64,000 nt of DNA from Chitinophaga sp. Cy-1792 (GCF_011752935.1 NZ_VWWO01000001.1:2232001-2296000), one strand, 5' to 3'. Positions 16,847 through 26,558 are shown, counted from the stretch's first letter. Made by a program: numbers and translations. The notes: generated by a model not told the origin, from the letters alone.

Positions 16847-17714
16847 CTGAATAGAATTCGATCATAATACTTCCTTTTCCGTTCTTGTCTCTGTCCAGTT
16901 TAACTTTCGTTGAGAAGTGCGAGGCCAGGTTATCCTGAATTTTCTGGAAGGCTGGCGGCAGTTTAACTTTTGCCTTTTGCTGGTTTCCTTTCTCTGTAGC
17001 CTGAGCCATACGACGGGCCAGTTCTTCCGTCTGACGGACAGAAAGGCCTTCTTTTATGATTTCATTATACAGGAATAACTGGTTTTCTACTTTTTCAATA
17101 CCGGTAATAACGCGTGCATGGCCCATGCTGAGCTGGCCATTTCTTACGGCTACCTGGATATCTGGTGGCAGTTTTAACAGGCGGATATAGTTGGTTACCG
17201 TACTTCTTTCCTTGCCCATACGGTCGGCCACCTGTTCCTGTGTGAGAGAACATTCTTCCATCAGGCGCTTGTAGCTGAGCCCCACCTCAATGGCATTGAG
17301 GTTTTCGCGCTGGAGGTTTTCCAGCAGGGCCAGTTCCAGCAGCTCCTGGTCATTTACCTGGCGAACATATGCAGGGATATCTTTCAGGTCAGCCATTTTG
17401 CTGGCTCTCCATCTGCGTTCGCCGGCAATGAGCTGGTATTTTTTATTGCTGATTTTAGCCACCGTAACCGGCTGGATAATATCATGCAGTTTAATAGACT
17501 GACTCAGCTCCTGTAATGCCACCTCGTCAAAATCACGGCGGGGCTGTTTAGGGTTGGTCACGATCTGGTCTAACGGGATACGTTCAATACCAGTAGCAGT
17601 GGCCACTACCTTATCACCCAGCGCACCAGCTGTTTGCTTCAGATCTGTATCTATATTTTGGAGCAAAGAGCGGATGCCCTTACCCAGCGCTTCTTTCTTA
17701 CTTGGATTGGTCAT
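16797..17714 (-). CDS. parB: chromosome partitioning protein ParB
   Basis: A 305-residue ParB/Spo0J-type CTPase that binds parS sites and spreads along DNA to form the partition complex. Residues about 47-58 give the N-terminal IPLDQIVTNPKQPRRDF; the ParB box GERRWRAS is near residue 97. The helix-turn-helix region (SLTQEQVADRMGKERSTVTNYIRLLKLP) follows, and a short C-terminal dimerisation domain ends the protein. It overlaps the 3' end of parA by 17 nt, so the two are translationally coupled. No copy of the classical parS sequence was spotted in this window. Confidence 0.95.
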   Translation of the reverse strand: MTNPSKKEALGKGIRSLLQNIDTDLKQTAGALGDKVVATATGIERIPLDQIVTNPKQPRRDFDEVALQELSQSIKLHDIIQPVTVAKISNKKYQLIAGERRWRASKMADLKDIPAYVRQVNDQELLELALLENLQRENLNAIEVGLSYKRLMEECSLTQEQVADRMGKERSTVTNYIRLLKLPPDIQVAVRNGQLSMGHARVITGIEKVENQLFLYNEIIKEGLSVRQTEELARRMAQATEKGNQQKAKVKLPPAFQKIQDNLASHFSTKVKLDRDKNGKGSIMIEFYSDEELDSILEKIDIYGG

Positions 17715-18519
17715 CGTTTATAGCTAAGATTTTGTCTTTAGATTTAATTTTTGTGAAATTATGTTTCTGCAGGATTTCTTTTGCCAGGTTGAGATAATTG
17801 ATCGCTCCTGTGCTGGCAGCGTCGTACATAATTACTGATTTACCAAAGCTTGGTGCTTCACCCAGCTTGGTATTACGGTGTATGATCGTGTTAAAGACAC
17901 TCTCTTCAAAATGCTGTTTTACTTCGTCTACCACCTGGTTGCTGAGGCGTAAACGGCCATCGTACATGGTCATCAGGATGCCTTCAATTTCCAGCTCCGT
18001 ATTCAGACGGCTTTGCACAATTTTAATGGTATTGAGCAATTTACCCAAGCCTTCCAGTGCAAAAAACTCGCACTGAACAGGGATAATCACTGAGTTGGAG
18101 GCCACCAGCGCATTTACCGTGATCAGGCCCAGGGAAGGAGAGCAGTCCACGATTACAAAGTCATAATCACCCTGCACGCTGTCTATCACCTGTTTCATCA
18201 CGCGTTCCCTGTTAGGGTGGTTGATCAGTTCCAGTTCGGCACCAACCAGGTCTATATGAGAAGGAAGTACTCTCAGATTGGGAGTATCGGATTCCAGTAT
18301 TACATCTTTGGCCTGAACATCGTTTACCATACAGTCATACAAACTCTGCTGCACATTGCGCAGGTCAAAGCCGAGTCCTGTGGTGCTGTTGGCCTGTGGA
18401 TCCGCATCCACCAGCAGTGTCTTGTATTCCAGCACTGCCAGGCTGCTTGCCAGGTTAATTGCACTTGTAGTTTTTCCTACGCCACCTTTCTGGTTAGCGA
18501 TTGCGATAATTCTTGCCAT
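17698..18519 (-). CDS. parA: chromosome partitioning ATPase ParA (Soj type)
   Basis: A 273-residue Walker-type ATPase that drives origin segregation together with ParB. The deviant Walker A motif KGGVGKTT is at residues 11-18 (with the signature lysine in KGG), followed by VDADPQANST near residue 37 and the Walker B segment FVIVDCSPSLGLIT near residue 115. Length and the absence of an N-terminal DNA-binding extension fit chromosomal Soj/ParA rather than plasmid type Ia ParA. It is the first gene of the parA-parB-DUF5683-dapB cluster. Confidence 0.95.
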   Translation of the reverse strand: MARIIAIANQKGGVGKTTSAINLASSLAVLEYKTLLVDADPQANSTTGLGFDLRNVQQSLYDCMVNDVQAKDVILESDTPNLRVLPSHIDLVGAELELINHPNRERVMKQVIDSVQGDYDFVIVDCSPSLGLITVNALVASNSVIIPVQCEFFALEGLGKLLNTIKIVQSRLNTELEIEGILMTMYDGRLRLSNQVVDEVKQHFEESVFNTIIHRNTKLGEAPSFGKSVIMYDAASTGAINYLNLAKEILQKHNFTKIKSKDKILAINDDQSK

Positions 18520-18585
18520 TGTCTTAATTAATAATTCAAGGTTTATTTATAGGATAGAGGATAAAACAATACAAACATCTCTTCC

Positions 18586-19266
18586 TCAAACCTCAACGGT
18601 GCCACCTATTTCCGGCAGCAGTAATTCCAGGCCCGCTTCTTTGAATTGTTGCTGCGCAGCCTGATGGTCTATCTTAATATAGCCAAAAGTATCGTAGTGT
18701 ACGCCAATTATTTTTGCACATTCGATCATTTCCGCTGCTGCAATGGCATCTTCTACGCCCATCGTGAAATTATCCCCGATAGGTAATACGGCAAAATTCA
18801 GCTTTGCAAAGGATGGAACCAGTTCCATATCATAGGTCAGCGCCGTATCTCCGCTATAATAAAAATTACCTTCTTCTGTAATAAATACAAATCCCATCGG
18901 ATTACCACCGTAACTACCGTCCGGTAAACCACTGGAATGTTGTGCCACCGTACATTTTACAGTCCCGAAGTCGAACTTCCATTTACCACCGGTATTCATA
19001 GGATGGAGCTTCTCCAGTCCCTGTTTACCCGCCCAGGTCACAATTTCGAAATTGGAAACTACGGTAGCGCCTGTACGCTTTGCCAGTTCCACCAGGTCGG
19101 CTGTATGGTCCTCATGGCCATGCGATACAAATATGTAATCGGCCTTAATGGCTTCAATATCAACTTTCTTCGCTAACTCATTGTGTCTGATAAAAGGATC
19201 AAATAAGATGCTCTTACCCTTGATCTCTACCGCAAAGCAGGAATGTCCGTAAAACGTGAACTTCAT
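18586..19266 (-). CDS. UPF0173 family metal-dependent hydrolase
   Basis: A 226-residue metallo-beta-lactamase-fold protein of the UPF0173 (YtkL-like) family. The metal ligands are visible: FYGHSCFAVE at the N-terminus, the HxHxDH motif SHGHEDH near residues 49-55, QHSSGLPDGSYGGNP near residue 112, FYYSGDTALTYDM near residue 135, and GVHYDTFG near residue 192. Substrate and pathway are not established for the family. It lies upstream of parA on the same strand (66 nt gap) but has no evident functional link to partitioning. Confidence 0.9.
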   Translation of the reverse strand: MKFTFYGHSCFAVEIKGKSILFDPFIRHNELAKKVDIEAIKADYIFVSHGHEDHTADLVELAKRTGATVVSNFEIVTWAGKQGLEKLHPMNTGGKWKFDFGTVKCTVAQHSSGLPDGSYGGNPMGFVFITEEGNFYYSGDTALTYDMELVPSFAKLNFAVLPIGDNFTMGVEDAIAAAEMIECAKIIGVHYDTFGYIKIDHQAAQQQFKEAGLELLLPEIGGTVEV

Positions 19267-19634
19267 AAATTAATTATTTGAATGAATTACAGCGCATAAC
19301 AAAACGTCACCACCCGTAATTTGGATATCAATATTAATTCTGTCAAAATTAAAAGTAACCCCAATCGAACAAAAATACAACGATTAGGTAAAAATCAGGC
19401 GACGCGGTATATATATTTTATTCACACTCCCTTCGTAACCCGTGGTTAAAGGGTTAAGGCTGAACTGCTTCGGATGTCCAAATGTAACGGATTCCTTTTC
19501 TACAGAAAAAAAATAAAACATACAATTAACCTGCTTGTTATTCGTCTACATATCAACTGCATGATATTTAACTTTTTGTACCTGCAGTTATTAGGTATCT
19601 TGCCTGATTAGTTATATTAATATAAATCATAATA
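19267..19634. other. divergent intergenic region, no gene seen
   Basis: This AT-rich stretch separates the UPF0173 gene (-) from the metallophosphoesterase gene (+) and must hold both promoters. I see no exact TTTG-N20-TAnnTTTG match and no open frame of note. A weak inverted sequence ggttaaagggttaa at 19443-19456 has no clear meaning. Confidence 0.5.
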
Positions 19635-20897
19635 ATGCGCCCTGGCTCTAATACCCTCCTACTGGTCCTGTTTATGGTAGCTCTGGACATCTACGTCTTC
19701 CAGGCTGTTCGTGCAATGGTATATATGTCTACCCCAAGGGTTAGAAATATCACCTATAGTACCTATTGGGTCATCTCCATCGCCTGTGTGGCCCTGGTGG
19801 CTCTCTTACCTTATATTAAATGGCACAACTGGCCCAACGCCGTTAAATCATATGTGCTTGCCATCCTCATCGGTCTGGTAGTGGCCAAACTCCTCGCCGC
19901 CGTTTTCCTCCTTATAGACGATCTGCGAAGAGGAATTGTTTGGATAATCCGCAGATTTTCAGCACCTAAGGAAGTGGCAACGGAAGCCGTAAACGGACTT
20001 TCCCGCTCCCAGTTCCTCAACAGACTTGGACTCATAGCAGGTGGCAGCCTCTTTGGCGCCCTGCTCTACGGCTTCTCCAATAAATACAATTATCACGTCC
20101 ACCGGATAAAACTTTCCTTTAAAAATCTGCCGGCTTCCTTTAAAGGAATGCGTATCGTCCAGATTTCGGATATCCATTCAGGTAGTTTCGCCAACAGGGA
20201 AGCAGTACTGAAAGGTGTGAAAATGATCAATGACCAGAAAGCTGACCTGGTCCTCTTTACCGGCGACCTCGTCAACGACCGTGCCATCGAAATGGAAGAG
20301 TGGATGGATGTTTTTAGTCAGGTGAAAGCGCCTATGGGCGTATATTCTACCCTCGGCAATCACGACTATGGCGACTATTACCCATGGCCCGATAAGCAGC
20401 CGAATGGCTACAGCGCCATGCAGCACCAGAACCTGGAACACCTCAAAAAGGTCCATGCAGACCTGGGCTGGAAACTGATGATGAACGAAAACACCGTATT
20501 CCAGCGGAATGAAGATAAAATTGCCCTCCTGGGAATCGAAAACTGGAGCGCCATGTCCCGATTCCCTAAATACGGCGACCTGAAAAGAGCCTATGAAGGT
20601 ATCGATGATGTTCCGTTTAAAATCCTGATGTCGCACGACCCTACCCATTGGGATGCACAGGTAAGGCCGGAATTTTCGGACATCGACCTCACCCTGGCCG
20701 GCCATACCCACGGTATGCAGTTCGGCGTGGAAATCCCTGGCCTGAAATGGAGTCCGGCACAGTATATATATAAAGAATGGGCCGGCCTTTACAAGAAAGG
20801 CAGCCAGTTCCTCTATGTAAACCGTGGCTTCGGGTTCCTGGGATATCCGGGAAGAGTAGGGATACTGCCGGAAATTACCGTAATTGACCTTGTTTAA
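19635..20897 (+). CDS. membrane-anchored metallophosphoesterase (YaeI/YkoQ-like)
   Basis: A 420-residue protein with about four membrane segments in the first 150 residues (around 5-28, 48-62, 72-97 and 127-146) followed by a calcineurin-type phosphoesterase domain facing the periplasm or cytoplasm. All five metal-binding motifs are present in order: SDIHSG, FTGDLVND, LGNHDYGD, SHDPTHW and AGHTHGMQ. Related proteins such as YaeI hydrolyse phosphodiesters and UDP-sugar lipid precursors; the substrate here is unknown. A GC-rich hairpin follows the stop codon by 8 nt. Confidence 0.88.
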   Translation: MRPGSNTLLLVLFMVALDIYVFQAVRAMVYMSTPRVRNITYSTYWVISIACVALVALLPYIKWHNWPNAVKSYVLAILIGLVVAKLLAAVFLLIDDLRRGIVWIIRRFSAPKEVATEAVNGLSRSQFLNRLGLIAGGSLFGALLYGFSNKYNYHVHRIKLSFKNLPASFKGMRIVQISDIHSGSFANREAVLKGVKMINDQKADLVLFTGDLVNDRAIEMEEWMDVFSQVKAPMGVYSTLGNHDYGDYYPWPDKQPNGYSAMQHQNLEHLKKVHADLGWKLMMNENTVFQRNEDKIALLGIENWSAMSRFPKYGDLKRAYEGIDDVPFKILMSHDPTHWDAQVRPEFSDIDLTLAGHTHGMQFGVEIPGLKWSPAQYIYKEWAGLYKKGSQFLYVNRGFGFLGYPGRVGILPEITVIDLV

Positions 20898-20905
20898 GAT
20901 ACGAG

Positions 20906-20935
20906 CCCCGCTTATTTATCGACAAATAAGCGGGG
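20906..20935 (+). terminator. hairpin after the metallophosphoesterase gene
   Basis: The arms ccccgcttattt and aaataagcgggg (12 bp) have a 6-nt loop. There is no T run after it, so it may only stabilise the 3' end. Confidence 0.5.
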
Positions 20936-21032
20936 TACAACTATACTTACTGCCTCTTCAACCATATATCCGACCCCGGTAACTGCTAAACATCTATATT
21001 GCGGTAGCATTATATTTGGAAAAAGCATATTC

Positions 21033-21971
21033 ATGCGGGTTTACTTTATATTCTTATTACTGTTATGCAGCCATCTTGCGATGGGCCAAACTTTAGCTGA
21101 GCTGGAGCACCAGCTCGACTCATTGCTGCGTAAGAAGGAGAAAAGTGAATTGGTCGCCAGTGTCGGATATGGGAATAACCCTGCTTACGGTAGCCAGACG
21201 CCGAATTATGAGCTGCCCCTGGTAATGAAAACGTTTATTTCTCCCTCCCTTACCTATTATCATAAAAGTGGATTTTATGGTAGTATAAGTGGATATTACC
21301 TGTTTGATTCCTACAAAGATCCCTGGTACGAATGGGATTTCACTGCAGGTTACGACTATACGAAAAATGATAAGTTATTAACAGGTATCTCTTATACCAG
21401 GTATCTTTTTGCAGATAGTTCAGACGTTCCCCTTTCTCCCATCAATAATGAGTTGTTTGCTTACTTCTATTATCGTAAATGGTGGCTGGAACCCGGTGTC
21501 AGCGTAGATTTGGGCTGGGGAAAAACAGTGACTGAAGGCATGCACGACGGATTGAAGTCCAGAACAACATTGCAGGGCCACGATTTCAATATCATTACAG
21601 CAGTAAGGCATCCTTTTATTTTTACAGGACTGTTTACTGCAAAGGATGCGGTGTTATTAACGCCTTCTTTTGCCCTGACGATGGGGACTGCCAATTATTT
21701 CAGTAACCTGAAAGGATTTCAGTATTATACCCGCTCTACTAAGCCCAGCAAGCCGGCGCACAAGCCTGGTGCGCCTATTACCAAGCCCGTGGATATCACC
21801 AACGAGCTGGTAACAGGTTTCGAACCGCGCGCGCTCGACCTGACGGTGAATGTCTCTTATCTTATCGGAAAGGTAAGTTTATCTCCTTCCTATACCGTTT
21901 TCAAAACTTTTAATACTGGCGAAAACGGCCTCCTTAGCTACTTTACAGCGAAGCTGAGTTACAGTTTTTAA
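21033..21971 (+). CDS. predicted outer-membrane beta-barrel protein
   Basis: A 312-residue protein with a signal peptide (MRVYFIFLLLLCSHLAMGQ), then a short helical or coiled-coil stretch (LAELEHQLDSLLRKKEKSEL, about residues 22-41). Alternating-residue beta strands follow, ending in an aromatic C-terminus (AKLSYSF), as expected for outer-membrane barrels assembled by BAM. A proline- and lysine-rich loop (KPSKPAHKPGAPITKP) is near residue 240. No named family recognised. Function unknown. Confidence 0.7.
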   Translation: MRVYFIFLLLLCSHLAMGQTLAELEHQLDSLLRKKEKSELVASVGYGNNPAYGSQTPNYELPLVMKTFISPSLTYYHKSGFYGSISGYYLFDSYKDPWYEWDFTAGYDYTKNDKLLTGISYTRYLFADSSDVPLSPINNELFAYFYYRKWWLEPGVSVDLGWGKTVTEGMHDGLKSRTTLQGHDFNIITAVRHPFIFTGLFTAKDAVLLTPSFALTMGTANYFSNLKGFQYYTRSTKPSKPAHKPGAPITKPVDITNELVTGFEPRALDLTVNVSYLIGKVSLSPSYTVFKTFNTGENGLLSYFTAKLSYSF

Positions 21972-22081
21972 TTTTCTTAACATTTAGCACGGCTTTTGTA
22001 ATTGTCACCCCGCAACTATTCATAGGGGTGAAAGGTCCCTCAGGCGTCTATATTTTAACCATGACATTTAATCTTGTTTTT

Positions 22082-22684
22082 ATGAAAAAACTCTTGCTTG
22101 CTGTTGTGTTGCTGACTGCAACAGCCGTTTCGTCTAACGCACAATCGTTCTTCCGCTGGGGTGTTAAAGGTGGTGCCAACCTGGGTAAAATAGATGGTAC
22201 AGGGTATCAGAACGGATTTAACCTGGGATATCACCTGGGAGGCTTCGTTCAGCTCAATCTTGCAAAAGGTTTTGGTGTACAGGGAGAAGCTATTTTCTCC
22301 TCTACCAAAACCAAAACCACAGACAACTTCAGTGAAATTTACAACACTGGTAACCTGAATGATAATGGCAAAAAAATCACGCTGAATTATCTCAGTATTC
22401 CGTTACTGGCAAATATTGATTTAGGTACACCACGTCTGAAACTCCAGTTAGGCCCTCAGTTTGGCGCCCTGGTAAGCAACAAGGACGTATTCGGCGCCGC
22501 CAATACTGCATTTAAGGGAGGTGAAATCTCCGGTGTGGGTGGTCTCTGGCTGCAATTACCTATTGTCAACATCAGTGCCCGTTATATTATCGGATTTAAT
22601 GATGTTAAAGATGCCAGCAGCGTTACCAATACCAGCAACTGGAAGAACCAGTCGATTCAGCTGGGGGTAGGTGTAACACTTTAA
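22082..22684 (+). CDS. porin-like outer-membrane beta-barrel protein (OMP_b-brl_2 type)
   Basis: The frame is open from 22028, but the ATG at 22082 begins an ideal signal peptide (MKKLLLAVVLLTATAVSSNAQ), giving 200 residues. The mature sequence WGVKGGANLGKIDGT followed by YHLGGFVQLNLAKGFGVQGE is the standard opening of the PorT-like small barrels abundant in Bacteroidota. It ends LGVGVTL. Such proteins are typically 8-stranded barrels of unknown substrate. A short hairpin with a following T-rich run is at 22697-22722. Confidence 0.85.
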   Translation: MKKLLLAVVLLTATAVSSNAQSFFRWGVKGGANLGKIDGTGYQNGFNLGYHLGGFVQLNLAKGFGVQGEAIFSSTKTKTTDNFSEIYNTGNLNDNGKKITLNYLSIPLLANIDLGTPRLKLQLGPQFGALVSNKDVFGAANTAFKGGEISGVGGLWLQLPIVNISARYIIGFNDVKDASSVTNTSNWKNQSIQLGVGVTL

Positions 22685-22696
22685 TATTTTTGGAAG

Positions 22697-22722
22697 AAGC
22701 GCCCTCCCGCGCTTTTTCTTTT
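22697..22722 (+). terminator. short terminator after the porin-like gene
   Basis: The 6-bp stem aagcgc/gcgctt with loop cctccc is followed by tttctttt. Confidence 0.55.
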
Positions 22723-23009
22723 TAATGGAAGATGATCAGCGAATGGTAACCCATCGCGCGAAGCGCAAATAAAAGATTTGTAAAAAATACAATTATTTAC
22801 GAGTCTGCCATGCTGGATTTAATCTTTTTTACATCATAACTGTTAAAGAGCTTTTGTACTTTCTGTTTCCCGCAGATCGTATGAAAGCTCTTCGTTTTGG
22901 CAGGGTTTTCACTTGGCACCAAACTTGACAATATACCACTGCTATTAAACTGAGTGTCTGAAGTCGGGGGAGTCTGACAGAATGTCCTCAGTGGCTTTAA
23001 ATAATTCAG
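22723..23009 (+). promoter_or_regulatory. upstream region of lon
   Basis: No gene seen. An inverted pair aagagcttt / aaagctctt lies around 22850-22892. TTGGCACC at 22913-22920 followed by TTGAC at 22925-22929 resembles a sigma-54 -24/-12 element (GG and then G 10 nt later), but the final GC is GA. The Bacteroidota house-keeping consensus was not found here. Confidence 0.3.
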
Positions 23010-25412
23010 ATGAATAGATTTTATTTAGGAAATTCAGAAGATGAAATGGAATTCATGCCAATTATCCCTCTCAGTGAAGACGGCGAGGGGCAAGAGGATG
23101 ACAAGATTCCTGATGAACTGGCATTATTACCATTAAGAAATACAGTACTCTTCCCTGGAGTGGTTTTACCAATTACTGTAGGCAGGGATAAATCCATAAA
23201 AGCAGTGAACGATGCCTACAAGACTGACAAAATGATCGGTGTTGTAGCGCAAAAAGACAGTACAATCGAAGATCCGGTTGTAGCTGACCTGAGTGAAGTT
23301 GGAACTGTGGCAAGGATTGTTAAGCTGATCAAAATGCCGGACGGCGGTACTACCATCATCATCCAGGGCCGTAAACGCTTTAAAATTGATGAGGTTGTTA
23401 CGGAAGAGCCTTATTTCAAAGCTAAAATTTCTATCCTGCAGGACGAATCTGCAGACGACGATACAGAATTTGATGCCTATATCTCTTCTATTAAGGACCT
23501 GGCAGCACAGATCATTCAATTATCTCCCAATCTGCCGTCAGAAGCAAGCATCATCCTGAAAAATATTGAGAATCCCGCTTTTCTCGTGCATTTCGTGTCT
23601 TCCAACCTCAATTCGGAGCTGAAAGACAAACAGTTACTGCTGGAAACCAATGACCTGCGTCAAAGGGCAGAGCTGCTGATGAAGTTATTGCAGACAGAAT
23701 TGCAGCTGGCAGAACTGAAAAACAAAATCACCAACAAAACCAAAGCTGATCTTGATAAGCAACAGCGTGATTATTTCCTGCAACAGCAGATGAAATCTAT
23801 CAAAGAGGAGCTGGGCGGTGATTCCAATGATCGTGAGATCAGGGAAATGAAACGTAAAGCGGAGGACAAAAAATGGCCTCCGGCTGCTGCAGAAGCCTTT
23901 ACCAAAGGCATTGAAAAGCTGGAACGTATGCACCCGAGCACGCCGGACTACAGCGTGGTGTATAACCACCTGGACCTCCTGCTGGACCTGCCATGGGGCG
24001 AATATACCACCGACAGCTATGATCTGAAAAAAGCGAAGAAAGTACTGGACAACGACCATTATGGCATGGACAAAATCAAGGAGCGTATCCTTGAATACCT
24101 GGCCGTACTGAAGCTGAAAGGGGACATGAAATCTCCGATCTTATGTTTCGTTGGTCCTCCGGGTATCGGTAAAACCTCGCTGGGTCGCAGTATTGCCAAT
24201 GCTATTGGCCGTAAGTATGTAAGACTCAGCCTGGGCGGCCTTCACGACGAAAGTGAAATCCGTGGTCACCGTAAAACCTATATTGGTGCTATGCCTGGCC
24301 GTATCGTTCAGTCTATCCGTAAGATAAAATCCTCCAATCCGGTGATTATCCTGGATGAACTGGATAAGCTGGCCAATGATCATCGTGGCGATCCAAGTTC
24401 AGCTATGCTGGAAGTACTGGACCCTGAACAGAACAGCACCTTCTATGATAACTACCTGGAGCTGGAATATGACCTGAGTAAAGTGTTGTTTATCGCTACG
24501 GCGAATAACCTGGGTGCCATCCCTGCTCCGCTGCGCGACAGGCTGGAAATCATTGATCTGAGTGGATATTCCATTGAAGAGAAAGTAGAGATTGCGAAGC
24601 GACACCTGATTCCTAAGCAGAAAGATGCACATGGTCTGAAGGATAGTAAGTTTCGTATAAGCAATAGCGTTATAGAACATATCGTTGCTGATTACACCCG
24701 CGAGAGTGGTGTACGTGAGCTCGACAGGCAGTTTGCAGCCATCATGCGTAACCTGGCTAAGGAAGTGGCTTTAGAAAATCCGCTGCCAGAGTCGCTTTCC
24801 AATGAATTTGTAGAGAAAGTGCTGGGTAAATCCAAATACAGCAATGAGATCTATAAAGGCGGCAATCCTCCGGGAGTGACGGTAGGGCTTGCCTGGACCT
24901 ATGTGGGTGGTGATATCCTGTTTATTGAGAGTAGTTTGAGTGAAGGAAAAGGAGACCTGAAACTGACTGGTAACCTGGGTAATGTAATGAAAGAATCTGC
25001 CATCACGGCACTTACTTACCTGCAATCCAACGCTGCTACCTATAATATTGATCCTAAGCTCTTTAAAGAGAAGAGTGTACATATTCACATACCTGAAGGC
25101 GCTGTTCCGAAAGATGGCCCGAGTGCAGGTATTACCATGCTAACCGCGTTAACCTCTCTGTTTACAGGCAGGAGGGTGAAGTCTTACCTGGCGATGACCG
25201 GTGAGATTACCTTACGCGGGCAGGTATTGCCGGTAGGTGGTATCAAGGAGAAAATCCTGGCAGCAAAACGTGCCGGTATCCGTGAGATCATCCTCTGCTG
25301 GCAGAATGAAAAGGATATTAACGAAATTAATCCTGACTATATCAAGGGGCTGAAGTTTCATTATGTGAAGCAAATGAACCAAGTGCTCGATATAGCGTTA
25401 TTAAAGAAGTAA
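23010..25412 (+). CDS. lon: ATP-dependent protease La
   Basis: An 800-residue cytoplasmic Lon protease. The N-terminal substrate-binding domain starts [19 protein letters not shown] (about residues 37-55). The AAA+ module has Walker [10 protein letters not shown] near residue 378 and Walker [10 protein letters not shown] near residue 446. The C-terminal protease domain has the catalytic serine in [11 protein letters not shown] near residue 700 and the lysine in [16 protein letters not shown] near residue 743. An acidic N-terminal extension ([10 protein letters not shown]) is typical of Bacteroidota Lon. It degrades misfolded and regulatory proteins. A possible sigma-54-like box lies about 90 nt upstream, and a terminator follows. 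Confidence 0.97.
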   Translation: MNRFYLGNSEDEMEFMPIIPLSEDGEGQEDDKIPDELALLPLRNTVLFPGVVLPITVGRDKSIKAVNDAYKTDKMIGVVAQKDSTIEDPVVADLSEVGTVARIVKLIKMPDGGTTIIIQGRKRFKIDEVVTEEPYFKAKISILQDESADDDTEFDAYISSIKDLAAQIIQLSPNLPSEASIILKNIENPAFLVHFVSSNLNSELKDKQLLLETNDLRQRAELLMKLLQTELQLAELKNKITNKTKADLDKQQRDYFLQQQMKSIKEELGGDSNDREIREMKRKAEDKKWPPAAAEAFTKGIEKLERMHPSTPDYSVVYNHLDLLLDLPWGEYTTDSYDLKKAKKVLDNDHYGMDKIKERILEYLAVLKLKGDMKSPILCFVGPPGIGKTSLGRSIANAIGRKYVRLSLGGLHDESEIRGHRKTYIGAMPGRIVQSIRKIKSSNPVIILDELDKLANDHRGDPSSAMLEVLDPEQNSTFYDNYLELEYDLSKVLFIATANNLGAIPAPLRDRLEIIDLSGYSIEEKVEIAKRHLIPKQKDAHGLKDSKFRISNSVIEHIVADYTRESGVRELDRQFAAIMRNLAKEVALENPLPESLSNEFVEKVLGKSKYSNEIYKGGNPPGVTVGLAWTYVGGDILFIESSLSEGKGDLKLTGNLGNVMKESAITALTYLQSNAATYNIDPKLFKEKSVHIHIPEGAVPKDGPSAGITMLTALTSLFTGRRVKSYLAMTGEITLRGQVLPVGGIKEKILAAKRAGIREIILCWQNEKDINEINPDYIKGLKFHYVKQMNQVLDIALLKK

Positions 25413-25514
25413 AATCGAGTAACATTGCCGCTACTCCTGGCGGCAACTATTATAAATATTCATATCGGTTTTGTTGTGACCCCGATATGAATCATGTTGA
25501 TTGTTTTAAGGGTT

Positions 25515-25556
25515 CGATAAAGCCATTTGCGTAAGCTGATGGCTTTATCGCTTTTT
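25515..25556 (+). terminator. terminator of lon
   Basis: The arms cgataaagccat and atggctttatcg (12 bp) with a 12-nt loop are followed by cttttt. Confidence 0.8.
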
Positions 25557-25575
25557 AGGCGTACCTCGTGGCAGG

Positions 25576-25661
25576 ATGTGCGAAGGGTTTCACCGCGTAG
25601 CGGTGAAACCCTTCGCACATAAAAAAACTCCGGACCGTAGGTCCGGAGTTTTTTTATGTGC
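25576..25661. repeat. overlapping double-hairpin element, copy 2
   Basis: Hairpin 1 (25576-25620) has perfect 21-bp arms around the loop gta, with apex accgc-gta-gcggt. Hairpin 2 (25615-25661) has perfect 22-bp arms around gta, with apex gacc-gta-ggtc, and includes A7/T7 tracts. The two share the 6 nt gcacat and so compete. The element lies between the convergent lon and pdxJ genes; hairpin 2 can serve as a terminator for pdxJ. Confidence 0.88.
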
Positions 25662-25680
25662 ATAAAATATTGTTGGGAGC

Positions 25681-26412
25681 TTAATCAGCTAATTGTCTTT
25701 TATAGAGCTGGATGGTATTTTCCAGTCCAAAATAGATGGCATCGGCTACCAGGGCATGACCGATAGAAACTTCTTTCAGCTGCGGGATATGCAGTTTAAA
25801 GAAGCGGAGGTTATCCAGGTTAAGGTCGTGGCCGGCGTTGATATCCAGTCCGATGGCAGTAGCTTCTTTAGCGGTGTTTTTATAGTCGTTGAACAGCTGC
25901 AGGTTCTGCGGTTGTGTTCTGGCTTTGGTATATTCTTCTGCGTAAGGGCCGGTATATAGTTCGATACGATCAGCGCCTGCTGATTTGGCACCTGCCACCA
26001 TCGCTACTTCGGGGTTGAGGAAGATAGATACACGGATACCAGCTTTTTTCAGTTCAGCGATTACGTCCCTGAGTTGAGACTGGTAGGTGATGGTATCCCA
26101 TCCGGTGTTGGAGGTGATGGCATCAGGAGGGTCTGGCACGAGGGTGCACTGTTCAGGTTTTACAGACAGTACGAGGTCCATGAAGTCCTGGGAAGGGTAG
26201 CCTTCGATATTGAATTCAGTTGTTACCAATGGTTTCAGGTCGCGTACATCCTGGTAGCGAATATGTCTTTCATCCGGGCGTGGGTGAACGGTGATGCCGT
26301 CGGCACCGAAGCGTTCGCAGTCCTGAGCTATTTTTAATATATCCGGGAGATTGCCACCGCGTGCATTGCGCAGTGTTGCAAACTTATTGATGTTAACACT
26401 AAGCTTAGTCAT
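25681..26412 (-). CDS. pdxJ: pyridoxine 5'-phosphate synthase
   Basis: A 243-residue TIM-barrel enzyme of the DXP-dependent vitamin B6 pathway, joining 1-deoxy-xylulose 5-phosphate with 3-amino-2-oxopropyl phosphate. Signature segments: LSVNINKFATLRNARGGNLP at the N-terminus, ITVHPRPDERHIRYQDV near residue 38, TEFNIEGYPS, CTLVPDPPDAITSNTGWD near residue 96 and IELYTGPYA. The C-terminal EVSIGHALVADAIYFGL binds phosphate. Length is normal. A TAATTTTG box lies only 4 nt upstream of the ATG. The dxr gene of this window makes MEP from the same DXP precursor. Confidence 0.95.
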   Translation of the reverse strand: MTKLSVNINKFATLRNARGGNLPDILKIAQDCERFGADGITVHPRPDERHIRYQDVRDLKPLVTTEFNIEGYPSQDFMDLVLSVKPEQCTLVPDPPDAITSNTGWDTITYQSQLRDVIAELKKAGIRVSIFLNPEVAMVAGAKSAGADRIELYTGPYAEEYTKARTQPQNLQLFNDYKNTAKEATAIGLDINAGHDLNLDNLRFFKLHIPQLKEVSIGHALVADAIYFGLENTIQLYKRQLAD

Positions 26413-26416
26413 GCCG

Positions 26417-26424
26417 CAAAATTA
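26417..26424 (-). promoter_or_regulatory. -7-like box abutting the pdxJ start
   Basis: The - strand reads TAATTTTG, a match to TAnnTTTG, only 4 nt before the ATG. No -33 element is seen. If it is real, the mRNA would be leaderless. Confidence 0.3.
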
Positions 26425-26481
26425 TTGATTTTTTTGCGCCTCAGGTGCTTTTTTTCTTTCAGGACAGATTTATTCCTGTGG

Positions 26482-26558
26482 TTTAGGGAAGGCCGTCAGC
26501 CGCGGGCTGGCGGCCTTCCCTAAACTTACGGGTGCCGAAGGCGCCTGTAAGTTTAGGG
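26482..26558. repeat. overlapping double-hairpin element, copy 3
   Basis: Hairpin 1 (26482-26524) has 20-bp arms with one G-T wobble around the loop gcg. Hairpin 2 (26518-26558) has 19-bp arms with two wobble pairs around the loop gaa. They share the 7 nt ccctaaa. The element lies between ahcY and pdxJ, both on the - strand, upstream of the pdxJ promoter region. Confidence 0.85.
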
